Shown here: piece after piece, positions 10,076 to 21,936 of the stretch
Numbering within the stretch: position 1 is the first letter of the stretch
Layout of the letters: each line of letters begins with the position of its first letter
Origin: Bipolaris cookei
Lineage: Eukaryota; Ascomycota; Dothideomycetes; Pleosporales; Pleosporaceae
Direction: 5' to 3'
Assembly: GCA_002286855.1 (NCBI GenBank)
Contig: NRSV01000097.1
Span: forward strand, 18,903 to 82,902
Length of the DNA stretch: 64,000 nt
Program-made: the position numbers and the translations under genes
The notes under the pieces: model-generated
The model's database searches: none
Told to the model about the DNA's origin: nothing
What the model saw: the letters and a program-made list of their open reading frames with translations, nothing else

Positions 10076-11928
10076 ATGCAGTTATTCCGGGTACTGCAGC
10101 CTCTACGAACCTCACTCAAGCTTCACTTCAACCCAACGCCCCGATTGCAAAGATCTACGTTCACGTCAACAACCGCAGCGATGGCGCAAGAGTTCAAGCT
10201 CAAGGATGTCACTTCCTTGCAGATGAAAAATGGCGAGAAGAAAGAAGCCGAAGTCGAGGGTGTTGAGGGTGGAAAGGTGCTCCTGTTGAAGGTCCAGGAT
10301 CAAGTTCATGCTACCAGTCCCAACTGCACGCACTATGGAGCTCCATTGGTTAAGGGCGTATTGACGCCCGAAGGCCGTCTGACATGCCCATGGCACGGGG
10401 GTAGGTGGCTGCCGCGGCAAATCCTATACGAGTAGAGCTAATACGAGACAGCTTGCTTCAAGGTTTCGACCGGAGACGTTGAAGATGCGCCTGCCCTCGA
10501 CCCAATTGACAAGTACGAGGTAATCGAGAAGGACGGTGCCGTGTACGTCAAGACCACGGAAGAGGCACTGAAGGCAAAGCGCAGACATTTGAACATCAAG
10601 TGCTCATCGGTCAGCGACGACAAGGTGCTTGTCATTGGCGGTGGTTCTGGTACACTGGGTGCCATTGAGGGTCTTCGAGGCGGAGGCTACACTGGCAAGA
10701 TTACCGTCATCTCAAAGGAAGGCTATCAGCCTATTGACCGAACCAAGCTGTCCAAGGCATTACTGGCTGATATCTCGAAACTCGCGTGGAGACAAAAAGA
10801 TTTCTACAAGGACGGGTCCATTGACATTATTGAAGATGAAGCGAAGAGTGTTGACTTTTCTGGCAAGAAGGTGTCAACAAAGTCGGGAAAAGAGTACGAG
10901 TACACCAAACTTGTGTTGGCAACTGGAGGCACGCCAAGGTGGCTTCCGCTTGACGGGCTCAAGGGCGATTTAGACAACGTCTTCCTTCTCCGGACTCTGC
11001 CAGACGCGCAAAACATTCTCAAGGCCGTTGGGGACAATGGAAAGAAGATTATCGTGATTGGCAGCTCATTCATTGGTATGGAAGTTGGCAATTGCCTGGC
11101 GGGAATGAAGAACGATGTTACCATTGTTGGAATGGAAGAAGGCAAGTAATGCAGACGCCTAGACTTGAGCGATATACTGACGGGACGGCAGTGCCAATGG
11201 AGCGAGTAATGGGCAAGAAGGTGGGCGCAATCTTCCAGAGCCTGCTTGAGAAGAACGGTGTGAAGTTCAAGATGGGCGCGGGCGTGGACAAGGCGACTCC
11301 ATCGACAGCGGATGCATCCAAGGTGGGGGCAGTACATCTCAAGGATGGCACAGTATTGGAGGCAGACTTAGTGATTGAGGGAGTCGGTGTTGCGCCGGCT
11401 ACCGAGTACCTCAAGGGCAACTCGAGCATCACGCTTGAGAAGGACGGATCATTGAAGACGGACGAGTCATTTGCGGTCGAGGGACTGAGTGACGTGTACG
11501 CGATTGGCGATATTGCAATGTACCCTTACCATGGACCTGGTGGTAACGGATCGCCGGTGCGCATCGAGCACTGGAACGTGGCACAGAACGCGGGTCGGTC
11601 AGTGGCCAACACAATCAACAACCCGGGAAGCAAGCCCAAGCCGTTTATTCCAGTGTTTTGGTCGGCGCTTGGTTCTCAGTTGCGGTACTGTGGTAACACG
11701 ACGGGCGGGTATGACGATGTGGTTGTGCAGGGAGAGTTGGAGAAGCCATCGTTTGTTGCCTACTACACTCGAGGGGAGACTGTTGTGGCGGTGGCATCCA
11801 TGATGAAGGACCCGTACATGACGCAGGCGGCCGAACTGATGAGGAGGAACAAGATGCCAGGCAAGAGTGAATTGCAGAAGGGGGTTGATATTCTGGAGAT
11901 CAGTCTTCCAAATGAGGTGAAGATTTAG
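10076..11928 (+). CDS. Rieske-domain AIF-like NAD(P)H oxidoreductase (AIFM3 type)
   Basis: A flavoprotein reductase with an N-terminal Rieske [2Fe-2S] domain, like animal AIFM3. Three exons: 10076-10400, 10452-11141 and 11192-11928, totalling 1752 nt, or 583 aa. Residues 1-36 are Arg-rich without acidic residues and look like a mitochondrial presequence. A second ATG at 10181 (MAQEFK) would give a 548-aa form without it. Rieske ligands C84, H86, C104 and H107 are present (CTHYGAP and CPWHGAC) and span the first intron. The FAD site is VLVIGGGSGTLGAIEGL and the NAD(P) site is IIVIGSSFIGMEVGNCLAG. The AIF-type GDIAMYP motif and a C-terminal reductase domain follow. The second intron uses a GC donor, required to give GMEEVPMERVMG. 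Confidence 0.93.
11142..11191 (+). other. GC-AG intron in the Rieske/AIF gene
   Basis: A 50-nt intron with donor G|GCAAGT and acceptor GGCAG|T, and a CTGAC branch motif about 13 nt before the acceptor. The nearby GT donor (GTAATG, 4 nt later) would break the frame; the GC donor restores the conserved sequence. Confidence 0.85.
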
Positions 11929-12942
11929 ATAGGTTGGGGGACTAGTGTGGATGGGAGTGGGATGAATCAAGTGCTTGAGATTATAGAGAAGTGTAGTACG
12001 TAGTGGAATCAGGTGGTCCAGGGTGTAGGATATAGTATTAAATGTGTAGCGGAAAATGAAATGACGTCGGATCACAAATCCGGGGCAAGATGTTTCAAAG
12101 AATGGGGGTAAACCCATGCATGAGAAGGAAAAAGGGCTGGGGCGGAGAGAGAGCGGAAATGAGGGGCGATGAGAAGAGGAAATGAGAAGCCGTGATGGGA
12201 TTTGGGGGTAGTGACGTCGAGGGCAGCGACAGGAGCCTCGTGTTGGACCAAGCGAGTAGGCAAAGGGCGGGAAAGGTTGGGAATGGCGCAAAAGTCGAGC
12301 AACGGTGGGAGCGGGAAGGTGGGTCCTACTGTGGCTCTCACTCTGGCATGGCAAGGGCGATCGAGGCGCACCAGCAACTCATTTCCGAGGACGGGCCTAA
12401 CGGGTATGGATGTAGTATGTAGGAACGCTGCATTCGCTCATTATACACGGTACATACATGGGTGAAGATAGTATTTGCAAAATATGGAAACTGATCCAGC
12501 CATGGATGGGTACACAAAGGGGAAATGCAGGGAGGCGGCGTGCACTGTGGGAAGAGTCAGTAGTGCGGGATTGGGTCGGTTTGTCCTGCATTGGGTGGAT
12601 TGCACTAGCATGCAGGGCGCTTCGTCGCTCGCTTGGGGCGTGGGCTGAGACAAGGTGACAGGCGTGTTAGTGTGGATGATTACTAGCATGTCACCGAGTT
12701 CCATCATCTGCCTGTCTGTTTGGCTGCCGGCGGTTGAAAGTAATGTCACAGCAAAGGAGGGCCAGGCAGAGAGAATCATTAGATGAGCCCCGGGGACCAC
12801 GTTCAGGGCTGAATAATGCAAGTGTCCTAGCGCACATCACCTTACTTACTGTAGTACTCTACTCTACAAACAGCATCATTAAATTGTGGTGGGTGCCTGA
12901 TTCCGATGCCGGTCATGTGACTCCCGCCGCGGCTGGCTGCTT

Positions 12943-12964
12943 CTTGTTGTTGTTGTTGTTGTTG
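12943..12964. repeat. (TTG)n microsatellite
   Basis: About seven TTG units in non-coding sequence. Confidence 0.8.
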
Positions 12965-13525
12965 AAATGCATGTTTTTTGCGAGTTTGCTTTTGCGGCCC
13001 CGACTCAGATGCTTCCCCTCGGCCATGCGCACCAAAAAGAAACGAAATGGGGGCCCAACGGTCAGCAGCCAACCACGGATGCATGTGCGAGGGACCAGAT
13101 AGGCGTCGGTCAGATGAATGCAAAGAGTGAATGTGGGTGGCCGGATGAAATGGAGCGATGGGGGTTGTGTCTTGCAAGCGGCACGTCAAGACAAGCGGCA
13201 TTGAGGCATGAGCATGAGCAGCAGCAGCAGCAAGAGCAGGCGCAGGAGCTGAGGGCGGAGGGCTATTAGCTATGGAGAATGGCAGCTGCGCCGAAGGGGT
13301 GGCAGTTCGCGACTAGGCCGACGATGGCGGGCGGGCGAGCGCATAACGGGCAATTTACGCGCGCCGGGGTGGGTGGATGAAACAAGCCATGGGACCCCCC
13401 GGTATTAGGCCACATCCGACCAGTTTAGCCACGAGAGGAAATACGTCGTGGGCCATGATGGCGCCAGCCCGCAACAGTAGCAGCAGACGCCGGCCCTGAG
13501 GCGCATCGAGGGCGTGGATGGCGCT

Positions 13526-13760
13526 TGGAGAAAGAGAAAGAGAAAGAGAGAGAGAAGGAAAAAAGTGTCTGTGTAGAGGGTAGGTTTCGTGGGTGGATGC
13601 CATGACTATGTACTGACATATGTATAGAAGTGTATGTGTACATATGTACATGTACATGTACATATATGCGTACATGTACTTAATATATACATGTGATGAT
13701 ATACATGTTCGGTACAGTGCAGCGCAGTGCAGTGCAGTAGAGTACATACACACACTACCA
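13526..13760. repeat. Cluster of simple repeats (GA-rich, TACATG-rich, GCAGT)
   Basis: A GA-rich run at 13526-13560, then a region at about 13600-13700 packed with palindromic TGTACATGTACA-type motifs, then GCAGT units at about 13715-13740. No coding content. Confidence 0.7.
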
Positions 13761-13821
13761 TGTACAGCATGTCCATAGAGGGGATATTACTGCGCACTTA
13801 GAATAGTCATCGTCGATGCGG

Positions 13822-13860
13822 GCAGTAGCAGTAGCAGTAGCAGTAGCAGTAGCAGCAGCA
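13822..13860. repeat. (AGTAGC)n hexamer microsatellite
   Basis: About six units of AGTAGC ending in AGCAGCAGC; non-coding. Confidence 0.85.
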
Positions 13861-14779
13861 TCTAGCAGCCCACCAGCCGATGCTTTTGGCGGGCTGGTTT
13901 GATGAGGGCCCCCTGTCAATGATGTGCATCTGCGGTGCCTCCTTTCCCACGCCCATGGCCCTTTACCGAAATTGCCAGCAAGACCAACCTCCGCCGCGCC
14001 TTCTCTTCCTCTGCACCCACGCCGCCCAGCAACGTCTCAATAAGCAGCCGCAGCAGCACGTCAATCGCCGTCGCGCTGTCGACCGCGAACGAGTGAGTTG
14101 TGCACACAAAAAGGCCGCGAGTCGCGAGTCAAGCGTCGAGCGTCGAGCGTCGAGAGGGAGCGTGCCAACGCCAGAGTCAGAGCCAGAGGTCCGCGCCAGA
14201 GCCACCAGCCAGCGCCCGCGCCAGAGCCACCGCCAAAGCCCAAGACGTCAAAAGGCTCAAGTCAACGTCAACCGCCAGCCCACGCCCCGTCAGCCATTAG
14301 CGACGCCTAGCCCGAGGCCGCATCAATCCGCTGCACCCTCTGCACCCGCGCCCGCACCCACAACCTGCCCTGCACGCGCATGTGAAGGGGCTACCGCGCC
14401 AGCAGACGCCCTCGACACCGCGCTCTCCACCACGACGGCATTGCCAGCGAGTCGAGCCTGTCGCCGTCCTCCTGTCCCCAACACACGCGCCCCCCTCTCC
14501 CCCCATCGCCAGCTTCAAATTTCACCACTGCCCATTCCTCGCCCAGCCTGTGCCCCCCCAGAGTGCCACAGTGCAGGCCCGCTGCACAGTCAGTCGGTGG
14601 TGCAAACTAAACCCGTCTGTCTCCCCGCCATCGCCCATTCGACAGCTCAACACCGCCAGTTCACGCCCACCCACACTTGGCCGCCCACCGCAACCTGGGC
14701 CCGATAACGTAGCCCGCCAGTCCGTCTGCGCTGCTGCATACACGCCATCGCCACCCCCCAGACTCCTGCGCCCCAGATA

Positions 14780-17700
14780 ATGGCCGCCGTAGCATCGCAG
14801 CCGCCCTACGGTCAGCAGTACCATCAACAACAGCAGCAGCAACAACAACAACAACAATCTTCTGCCCCCGCCGCAGCTGCCTCGCCGGCCACCGCTCGCC
14901 GCCCCTCGCGACGGTCCAGTAATGGCGCGTCCCCAAACACGCCTTCTACGCCCCAGACTCACGACTCCGCCCTGAACACGTCCCGCGCGCAACCGATGCC
15001 CCAGTCCTCCCACTCCTCGCCAACCACCAAAAACATGTCTACCACCACTACTACCGCTGGTGGCCCCATGGCTCCTCCCAGGACCTCGTCGCATCGCAGT
15101 ACCTCCAACGGGGCCGCCGCCTCATCCCAGCAACGCGACGATGCTTCACAGTCGCGTCGCCGAGCAAAGGACAGTCCCCGGCAGCAAGGAAGCTCAGCCA
15201 GGTCCCAGCCTACTCACAGCCGCTCCGCCACGGCAATTGGCCAGCCGCCCATCAACACAAGCCTGCCTCGCGAGGAGAGTGCTGTCATAAACCGCATCGT
15301 CGTCTCCGACACCCAAGAAGACATTGCTCGCGCACAGGCGCGGCAGGGCGACGGCCCCCACATCACTTCAGCTGCCGACCTCACCCCCATAACAGGTCTG
15401 AGTCTGGTCGGCAGCGAGGGTGTCGATGATGGCGGCCGTGGGGCCGGCGGCAAAAGCCGGCAGGACCACTCCAAGTCGGAAAACGCAAAGCGATCTAAGT
15501 TTGGTAACTACATTCTCGGTCAGACGCTTGGCGAGGGTGAGTTTGGCAAGGTCAAGATGGGATGGAAACGAGACAGCCCCATCGAGGTTGCCATCAAGCT
15601 CATACGGCGCGAAACTTTGGGCAGCAACTCCAATAGACTGCAGAAGATTTACCGCGAAATCCACATTCTCAGAGGCCTTGACCACCCCAACATTGTCCGC
15701 CTTCACGAGATGGTGGAGACTGAGCGCCATATAGGCATTATTCTAGAATATGCGTCAGGCGGAGAATTATTCGACTACATTTTAAACCATCGTTACCTCA
15801 AGGATGGCCCAGCACGGAAACTCTTCTCACAACTCATCTCCGGTGTCGGCTACCTACACCGCAAAGGCATCGTCCACCGAGATCTCAAGCTCGAGAACCT
15901 TTTACTTGACCGCAACAAGAACATCATCATCACCGACTTTGGTTTCGCAAACACCTTCGATCCCAACGATGAGCTTAGTGAAGAGATTGAATATAGACTG
16001 GGGGACAAGGACTTTATGAAGTCACTGGGCTTGGATGGCAGCGACGCATCACGACGCGGTGATCTCATGCAAACCAGCTGTGGAAGTCCCTGTTACGCGG
16101 CTCCAGAACTAGTGGTCAGCGACTCTCTCTACACCGGCCGCAAGGTGGATGTATGGAGTTGTGGTGTCATTCTGGTACGTTTCGACTACCGCCATATGCA
16201 ATGAATGCAAGCACTAATAATATGCAGTATGCCATGTTGGCTGGCTACCTCCCCTTTGACGACGACCCAGCGAACCCCGAGGGTGACAATATCAATCTCC
16301 TGTACAAGTACATTGTATCTACGCCATTGACATTCCCCGAATATGTAACGCCCCACGCAAGGGATCTTCTCAAGCGCATCCTTGTACCCGACCCACGCAA
16401 ACGAGCAGACCTGTTCGAAGTTGCGCGTCATAGCTGGTTAGCCGACTATGCCCATGTGGTCGGCTTCATCACCTCGAGCAATACGAACGCCGCCGAGGCT
16501 CAACAGACATCTGTCTACTCAAGTAAATATTCATGGTTGGGTTTGGTAAAAGACACACCAGCTGACATTATGCCAGAAGACACATTCGAGCCACAACCTG
16601 CTCTCGCAAGAAGTGCTTCCGTTCGCGAACCGGCAAAATCACACGCTGCCTCCTCGTCTGCGCACGGCGGACTCCAGACAAAACGCGATCCAATCAATCA
16701 AACCGCTGACAAGCCCAAAGCTACTCGCGATACCAAGCGACGGACCGTCCAAGTCGAATACGTTGCGCCGTCTTCACAAACCGCACGCGGCGAGGCCTCT
16801 CCTCCTGCTGAACCACTGCCCAAGACACGCGGAAAAGAAACCGAGATACCGCTCATGGATGGATACCAGTCAGCTCCAGGGGCCAGGCCTTCTCGCTCGT
16901 CAGGCGCTGTTCATACTTCGACCAGGAAGCAAGAACCTCAGCGATCCGTGTCAGACTATACAGCGTTTGGAAACGCGCCCACGTCTGCCACCCGTCCCTC
17001 TACGAGTGGTGCTCTCGGCGCTTCAAGGTTGCCCTCGCGTGGAAACTCGTATGGACAGCCATCTGTTGCGACTGTGGCTCAGACAAATGCCGAAGGTCGC
17101 TTCTCGCAACCCAAGGGCAAGCAATATTCAATATCCGCACCTTATGCACAGCACGACTCCTCGGAAGCTGCAGAGGCGCCCAACATTGGCCAGCCAAGCG
17201 CGCAACGAACACAGTCGGTGCAAATGGGACCACATGGCGCAAAGGGCACTCACAGGCGTTCCAACACTGTGACCGAGACTCTTGGACGTATGACATCCAT
17301 GTTCTCCGGTCGCCAGAATTCATACACTCAGGACCCCAAAGCGTCTCTGACATCTCAAGGTTCATATGGTTACCCTGACGATAGGAAGCAAAAGAGCTAT
17401 CCCCCAACATCCATGGCAGGACCCATTTCTAACGACAACATCAGTGCAATCACAGGTACAACCACAAACGCCAGGCCGAGCATGGAGTCCAGTCGTCGTA
17501 CCTCTTTTGGCTTTTCCAGGAAGAATAACAGCAACAATAACAATGCGAATAATGGTGACAACCCGAAACCGTCGCGACGCTTCTCTCTCATTCCGTCATC
17601 CTTGTCCAGGACCTTTACGTCTCAGCGAGAGAGTGCGCCCTCTCAATCCTCACACGAGCGCCGCCCCTCGAGCTCTCGCCCTCGTGCTAGCTCGCGTCCA

Positions 17701-18237
17701 GGAGGCATGGGTTTTAGCCGTGGCGGTTTGTCCAGATCTCCTAGTCAGAGTACTCAAGGAAGTAACATGCCTGGATTTTATGATGGCCACCAGGATAGAA
17801 TGAGGAACCCGCACCTGAATGCAGCTGGTCCATCATCTGCACCACCAAACCAGACTCATTTCAATGGCTACAACCAGTCGGCTCCTGAGTTTGATGAGAA
17901 ATTTCCCAATCCCCAGGAAGCCCATCCAGCTGCAAAGGGCAACCGTCCATATCAGCAGCCCGGCGATGATTCAGATGCTAGCGAAACCAACGGCCGTGGT
18001 CGCATGTCACAATCTCAGCAATTTAATCAGAGGAACACATCGAACCCTTACCCACCAGGACTGGGAGGAGACGAACTCAGTCAGCAACAGCAGAGAAAAG
18101 GTGTACTACAAAAGAGTAGACGCTTTGCTGATGCGTATGACGAGCAGGGTTCTGCGAACAAGGGAAGCTCTGGCAGCTCTAAGAAGGTTATGGATTTCTT
18201 CAGGCGCATGGGCAAGCAGAGGACGAGTAGCCGTTGA
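14780..18237 (+). CDS. Ser/Thr protein kinase, Kin4-like (CAMK group)
   Basis: Two exons, 14780-16174 and 16228-18237 (3405 nt, 1134 aa). The intron (GTACGT...ATGCAG) lies between the kinase motifs DVWSCGVIL and YAMLAGYLPF. Residues 1-240 are disordered and include poly-Gln 15-26. The kinase domain spans about 242-540: glycine loop GEGEFGKVKMG, catalytic Lys273 (VAIK), HRDLK with Asp368, DFG at 386-388 and APE at 441-443. The sequence SCGSPCYAAPELVVS and an N-terminal extension match yeast Kin4/Frk1, where Kin4 enforces the spindle-position checkpoint. About 30 residues (near 398-429) are inserted in the activation loop compared with the yeast protein as I recall it. The 600-residue C-terminal tail is Ser/Pro/Asn-rich and disordered. 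The role in this fungus is inferred from homology. Confidence 0.9.
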
Positions 18238-20201
18238 TTGAAATCGAGGTCAAGTTTTTTATTTGTTGTTTGCGACGACTTGCAGCAAAAACGAAATGGC
18301 CTGATTAGCATTTGGCTGGGGAGGCAGTTGGATAAGTTCTTTTTTGCTCCCCTGAGAGCAATATGTATGGCAGTCGCTTTTTCGTAACGCGTGCTGGACA
18401 GCGTCCCAAGAAAGACGTTTTTGGGGAGAAATATGGGGTGTTTCTATAGCGTTAACCAGGCGCATCGGGAGCAGGCGGGCGGGCTCTTCTTTCTTCTCTT
18501 CTTGTTTTTTTTTTCGTTCTCACCACTCTTGTTTGGCTTTTTTCTTCTGCTTTTCTTGTTCAAATGTCCTTTCTCTCGTGTTTGCTGTATACCACACACC
18601 ATCCCCAGTTTTACATGTGTGTGTGCGGGAAGGAGGGGGGTGGGGGGTTGGGGAGGGTGACAAAACCCCCTCTTTTTTGGTGTTCTATTATCCTGCTTTG
18701 GTTCTCAACTCTTGTCTCCCGCGCGCTCGCATGCATTCTCGGCATTATCAGCGCTGTTTTTTATATCTTGCTGTGGAAATGCCCGAGGCTAATTTATTGT
18801 TTTTTGCATAAGAATCAGGCGTTGTTTTTTTTCAAATCCGGTCCTACTATTTCGATTTAACAACTTCTTATTCTCTATTATAGTAGCAAATGAGGGGGGA
18901 GGGTTTGCTCTCTCTCTTTCTTACCTCTTTATCTCTCTCTCTCTCTAGTTTTATCTTCTTTTGGGGGGGTGGGATCTATTTGCCCGTCTTTATGTTCCAT
19001 CTGGGTTGGACTAAACGAGGTGTGTGTGTGTATGTGTGTGTGTATGTGTGCGTGTTGCGTGTGTTGTATGTGTGTTGTGTGTACCAAAGTCTTACTTTCC
19101 CTCGGCATGTGCGAATGTTGAATATGTTATTAGTTAATCTTTACTCTCTTGACTTTTTATACCTTTTCCTCTCTCTCTCTCTCTCTCTCGTACGCGCATG
19201 TGGCTATGCCGGATACATTGAGAGAGAGATCAAGGCGAGGTTCTTTGCTTTGGTTTTGGATCGAAAATGTTTTAATACCAAAGTGAAGGGGAAAATAAAA
19301 AAAATATGTAGTGTAGTGTAGTGTAGTGTGTATACAAACAATATCATCGGGCTTTTATTTTCCCCATCGTCTGTGATATATATATGAGTAGCTTGAGAAA
19401 CAGAAAAGGTGTGGATTTGTACGTAAATAACTTGTACTTTTTGGTATTTGACATGCTTTGGTGTTGTGATTTATTGTATGTATGTCTAGGTAGGGGCACC
19501 ACGTAGGTAATGGAAAATATATTTCCGTATCTAACGCAAAGGGCAACCATCATGTCCCTCTTGCATGCGCATATCAGCACCAAATTTAAGACACAAAAGA
19601 CATCAATCTGTGTATACCCTTATTCTGATATGCGTGGTTAGATTCCATGTGATTCACGGCTGTCCTTAGATTAAATTCTACTATGCGTGCAATTCCCCTA
19701 AGTACGCATGCGTGAGTAAATATGTATTAAGAGGGCAAAAAAAAGGGGGGGAGGGAGGGTTAGCTGAGTTTTTTACGCTGGTAATACACTTAATCTGTGC
19801 AACATAATAAGAGAAATACAAAACGGCTTCAGATTTACAAGTGAGAGAGGATACGGTGAATGATTGGGATTTGAGACCACGCATACATAACTAGGACACT
19901 ACTTAGCCGCGTGAAAAGAGAAGAGCATCCACAGAAAGTATTGTTTAAAATAGCAGCAAGGACGAATGCAAGAAAACACGTCTTAAATGTTACAAGGCTT
20001 CGCCGAACATCAATTCACAGCAAATTCGACTTGGGATTCTTGAATTTACGCACTACTAAAAATGACACACGATTCTACAAATCTGGGTATCATCCCGTAC
20101 CGAATTGCCCTAACTCGCTTTTTGTCTCCCTACACAACATAATTACAAATTTCCAAACCTACTAAAATCTATGTATTATGGCCCACTTCTCAAAGTGGCG
20201 T
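18238..20201. other. Long intergenic region, CT- and GT-rich
   Basis: Lies between the 3' ends of two converging genes. It contains T- and CT-rich runs (18480-18560, 18905-18950), GT repeats (about 19019-19080), a (CT)n run (19169-19189) and TAGTG repeats (19308-19330). Frames here are low complexity. No gene seen; 3' UTRs are expected at both ends. Confidence 0.55.
19169..19189. repeat. (CT)n microsatellite
   Basis: About ten CT units in a CT-rich non-coding stretch. Confidence 0.8.
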
Positions 20202-21190
20202 TTATGAAGGAGGCAATTGACCACCTTCCTTGGTCTCACCAACTGGCAGAGCGGGCTTCTTGCCACCAGCAGAGTTGAGGTAGCTGAGGTAGCAGTTCCA
20301 TCCTATTGGGAACCCCTTGTGTTAGCCTCGAGTCCAGCTGCCAAAAAAAGTGTGAATAGGGGGTATGTGTGGCTTACCGAGCGAGATGATGTTGACGACC
20401 AAGACCCTCATCTCAGCAGGGACATACTTGAAGTTTGTAAACTGGACCCAGGGCCAGATCATCAAGTTCTTTTGGTATCCAGGCAGGAAGGCGTCCTTGA
20501 GGCGCTGCGTGGGTGAGTTACCCTCCATGTAGGCCATGCTGGACAAGAAAACCGTCATGTTGAGGGGTGCAAAGAGGAACTGATCGCAGGCGACGCGCGC
20601 AACAATGGTACCGTTCTTGGATGGCAGGTTTACACGGCGCACGAGGAAATCGAACCATTTTGTAGCTGCGGGGCCGAAGATGCCTGCAGAAAGACTGTTA
20701 GCAGCCCGATAGCAAGATTGTGTTGGAAAAAGGAACGCCATGTCCTCGAATAAGACAGAGTGGGTGACATACATCCTCCGTAGGCGGCCATACGACCTGT
20801 CCGCATTAGGTCGTGTTTGTCAAGACCCCTCCTTTCTACACCCTGCTGTGCCATTGTGTCGCCCGTTGCAAAGAGCACCTATAGTATGTCAGCATTGTTC
20901 AATGCCTTCATCTATGACCCTCAATCCATTCCTAAGCCTGGTTCTTGAGAATAGGGCTTTTTGGCACACATTCTGGCCTTATCGTCTTCGTGTTGTGTGT
21001 GCGTGCATGCAAAAGGAGATGGGTGAGGATTGAGAGGTCAAGGGATAAGAGAATGCGTACCGCAGTGGTAATACTCTGCGTCAGGAGCGGCGATGTCCTC
21101 AGCTTCGACTGGTACCTGGCATCTCGATCAGCATCGACTCCCTTGACTGTTGACCGATTATTTCAATGCGACATACCAGCGGAACGCCAT
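20202..21190 (-). CDS. SYM1: Mpv17/PMP22-family inner mitochondrial membrane protein, Sym1-like
   Basis: Five exons: 21190-21177, 21115-21061, 20878-20773, 20683-20378 and 20302-20202, totalling 582 nt, or 193 aa, the usual length of the family. The first coding exon is only 14 nt; the splice restores MAFRWYQSKLRTSPLLTQS. Family hallmarks are present: TGDTMAQQ near the N-terminus, AAYGGCIFGPAATKWF after the third join, and WPWVQFTNFKYVPAEMR near the C-terminus. Four membrane helices are expected. In yeast, Sym1 is an inner mitochondrial membrane protein needed for growth on ethanol at high temperature, and Mpv17 is its animal relative. Transport substrate unknown. The assignment to the Sym1/Mpv17 group is secure; strict orthology to yeast SYM1 is inferred. 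Confidence 0.92.
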
Positions 21191-21936
21191 TTTGAGAAAT
21201 GTATGCAATGTGTTTACTTAGAAGAGAAGATGCAAAGGATATATAAAGCGGTCAAGGGCGACACACCGCAACAGTTAGAAGAGTGGAGATGGCTGTGTTG
21301 TGTGAAAAAGAAAGTCGGACAATTGAGAAAGATAGTTTGGTCAGCTTGCGGGACCGATGATGTCGGTAGTGCAGCAGGGTCCGCGCCGCACATGGCGGTC
21401 GGGGAACTTAGCTTGACCCCTGATTCCCACCCCCTTCTCCATTGCAAACAATTCTTTACGCAACCAACTACAAAAAGGCCCTACTTTGTCACGGTCTAGG
21501 CTTCAAGCCACAGGCTAAAGTTTGGAAAAAGATCATAACTCAATTCAGTTTCGCGACTCGTCTGTTCATGGTGGGGTATAGTATGAGCAGACAACTAGTT
21601 ACAAAATGCGAGACCTGTGTTGTACAACAGTTCTTGCATATGGGAAAAAGAGAATAAGAAGAAGAAGAAGAAGAAGAAGAAGGAAAAAGAAAACAAAACA
21701 AAAGTGGCGCGGATATAGTATTACACTTGGTGCTTGGATACGACATCAGATCCCATCCAGGTCCATCTGTCTCGATCTCACCGCCTATCGCCCAAAGCAG
21801 ATTCCAAGATGAAATAACGCCAGGCCAGCTGATCTCGTCTGGGTATGATCAGAGCTGTGCTCACGAAACGCGGGTATCCAAGAATTCATGTCGTAATTTA
21901 ATTTTTTTGCGTAAATTGGGTATGTAGAAAGGCGAC
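21191..21936. other. Intergenic, no gene seen
   Basis: Lies upstream of the SYM1-like gene and downstream of the UPF0658 gene. It contains a (GAA)n microsatellite at about 21655-21683. The long plus-strand frame at 20945-21499 overlaps SYM1 exons and is a shadow. Confidence 0.5.
21655..21683. repeat. (GAA)n microsatellite
   Basis: About nine AAG/GAA units in intergenic DNA. Confidence 0.85.

Larger units (their letters stand above)
11929..14779. other. Long intergenic region rich in simple repeats
   Basis: 2.85 kb without a supported gene. The GC- and C-rich last 800 bp are the promoter and leader of the kinase at 14780; overlapping open frames there on several strands are composition artefacts. 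The simple repeats inside are listed separately. Confidence 0.5.

Noticed and set aside
13600..13760. Palindromic TGTACATGTACA-rich stretch as a possible origin or regulatory element
   Set aside because: It sits within a chain of other microsatellites and shows no conserved element; simple-sequence expansion explains it.
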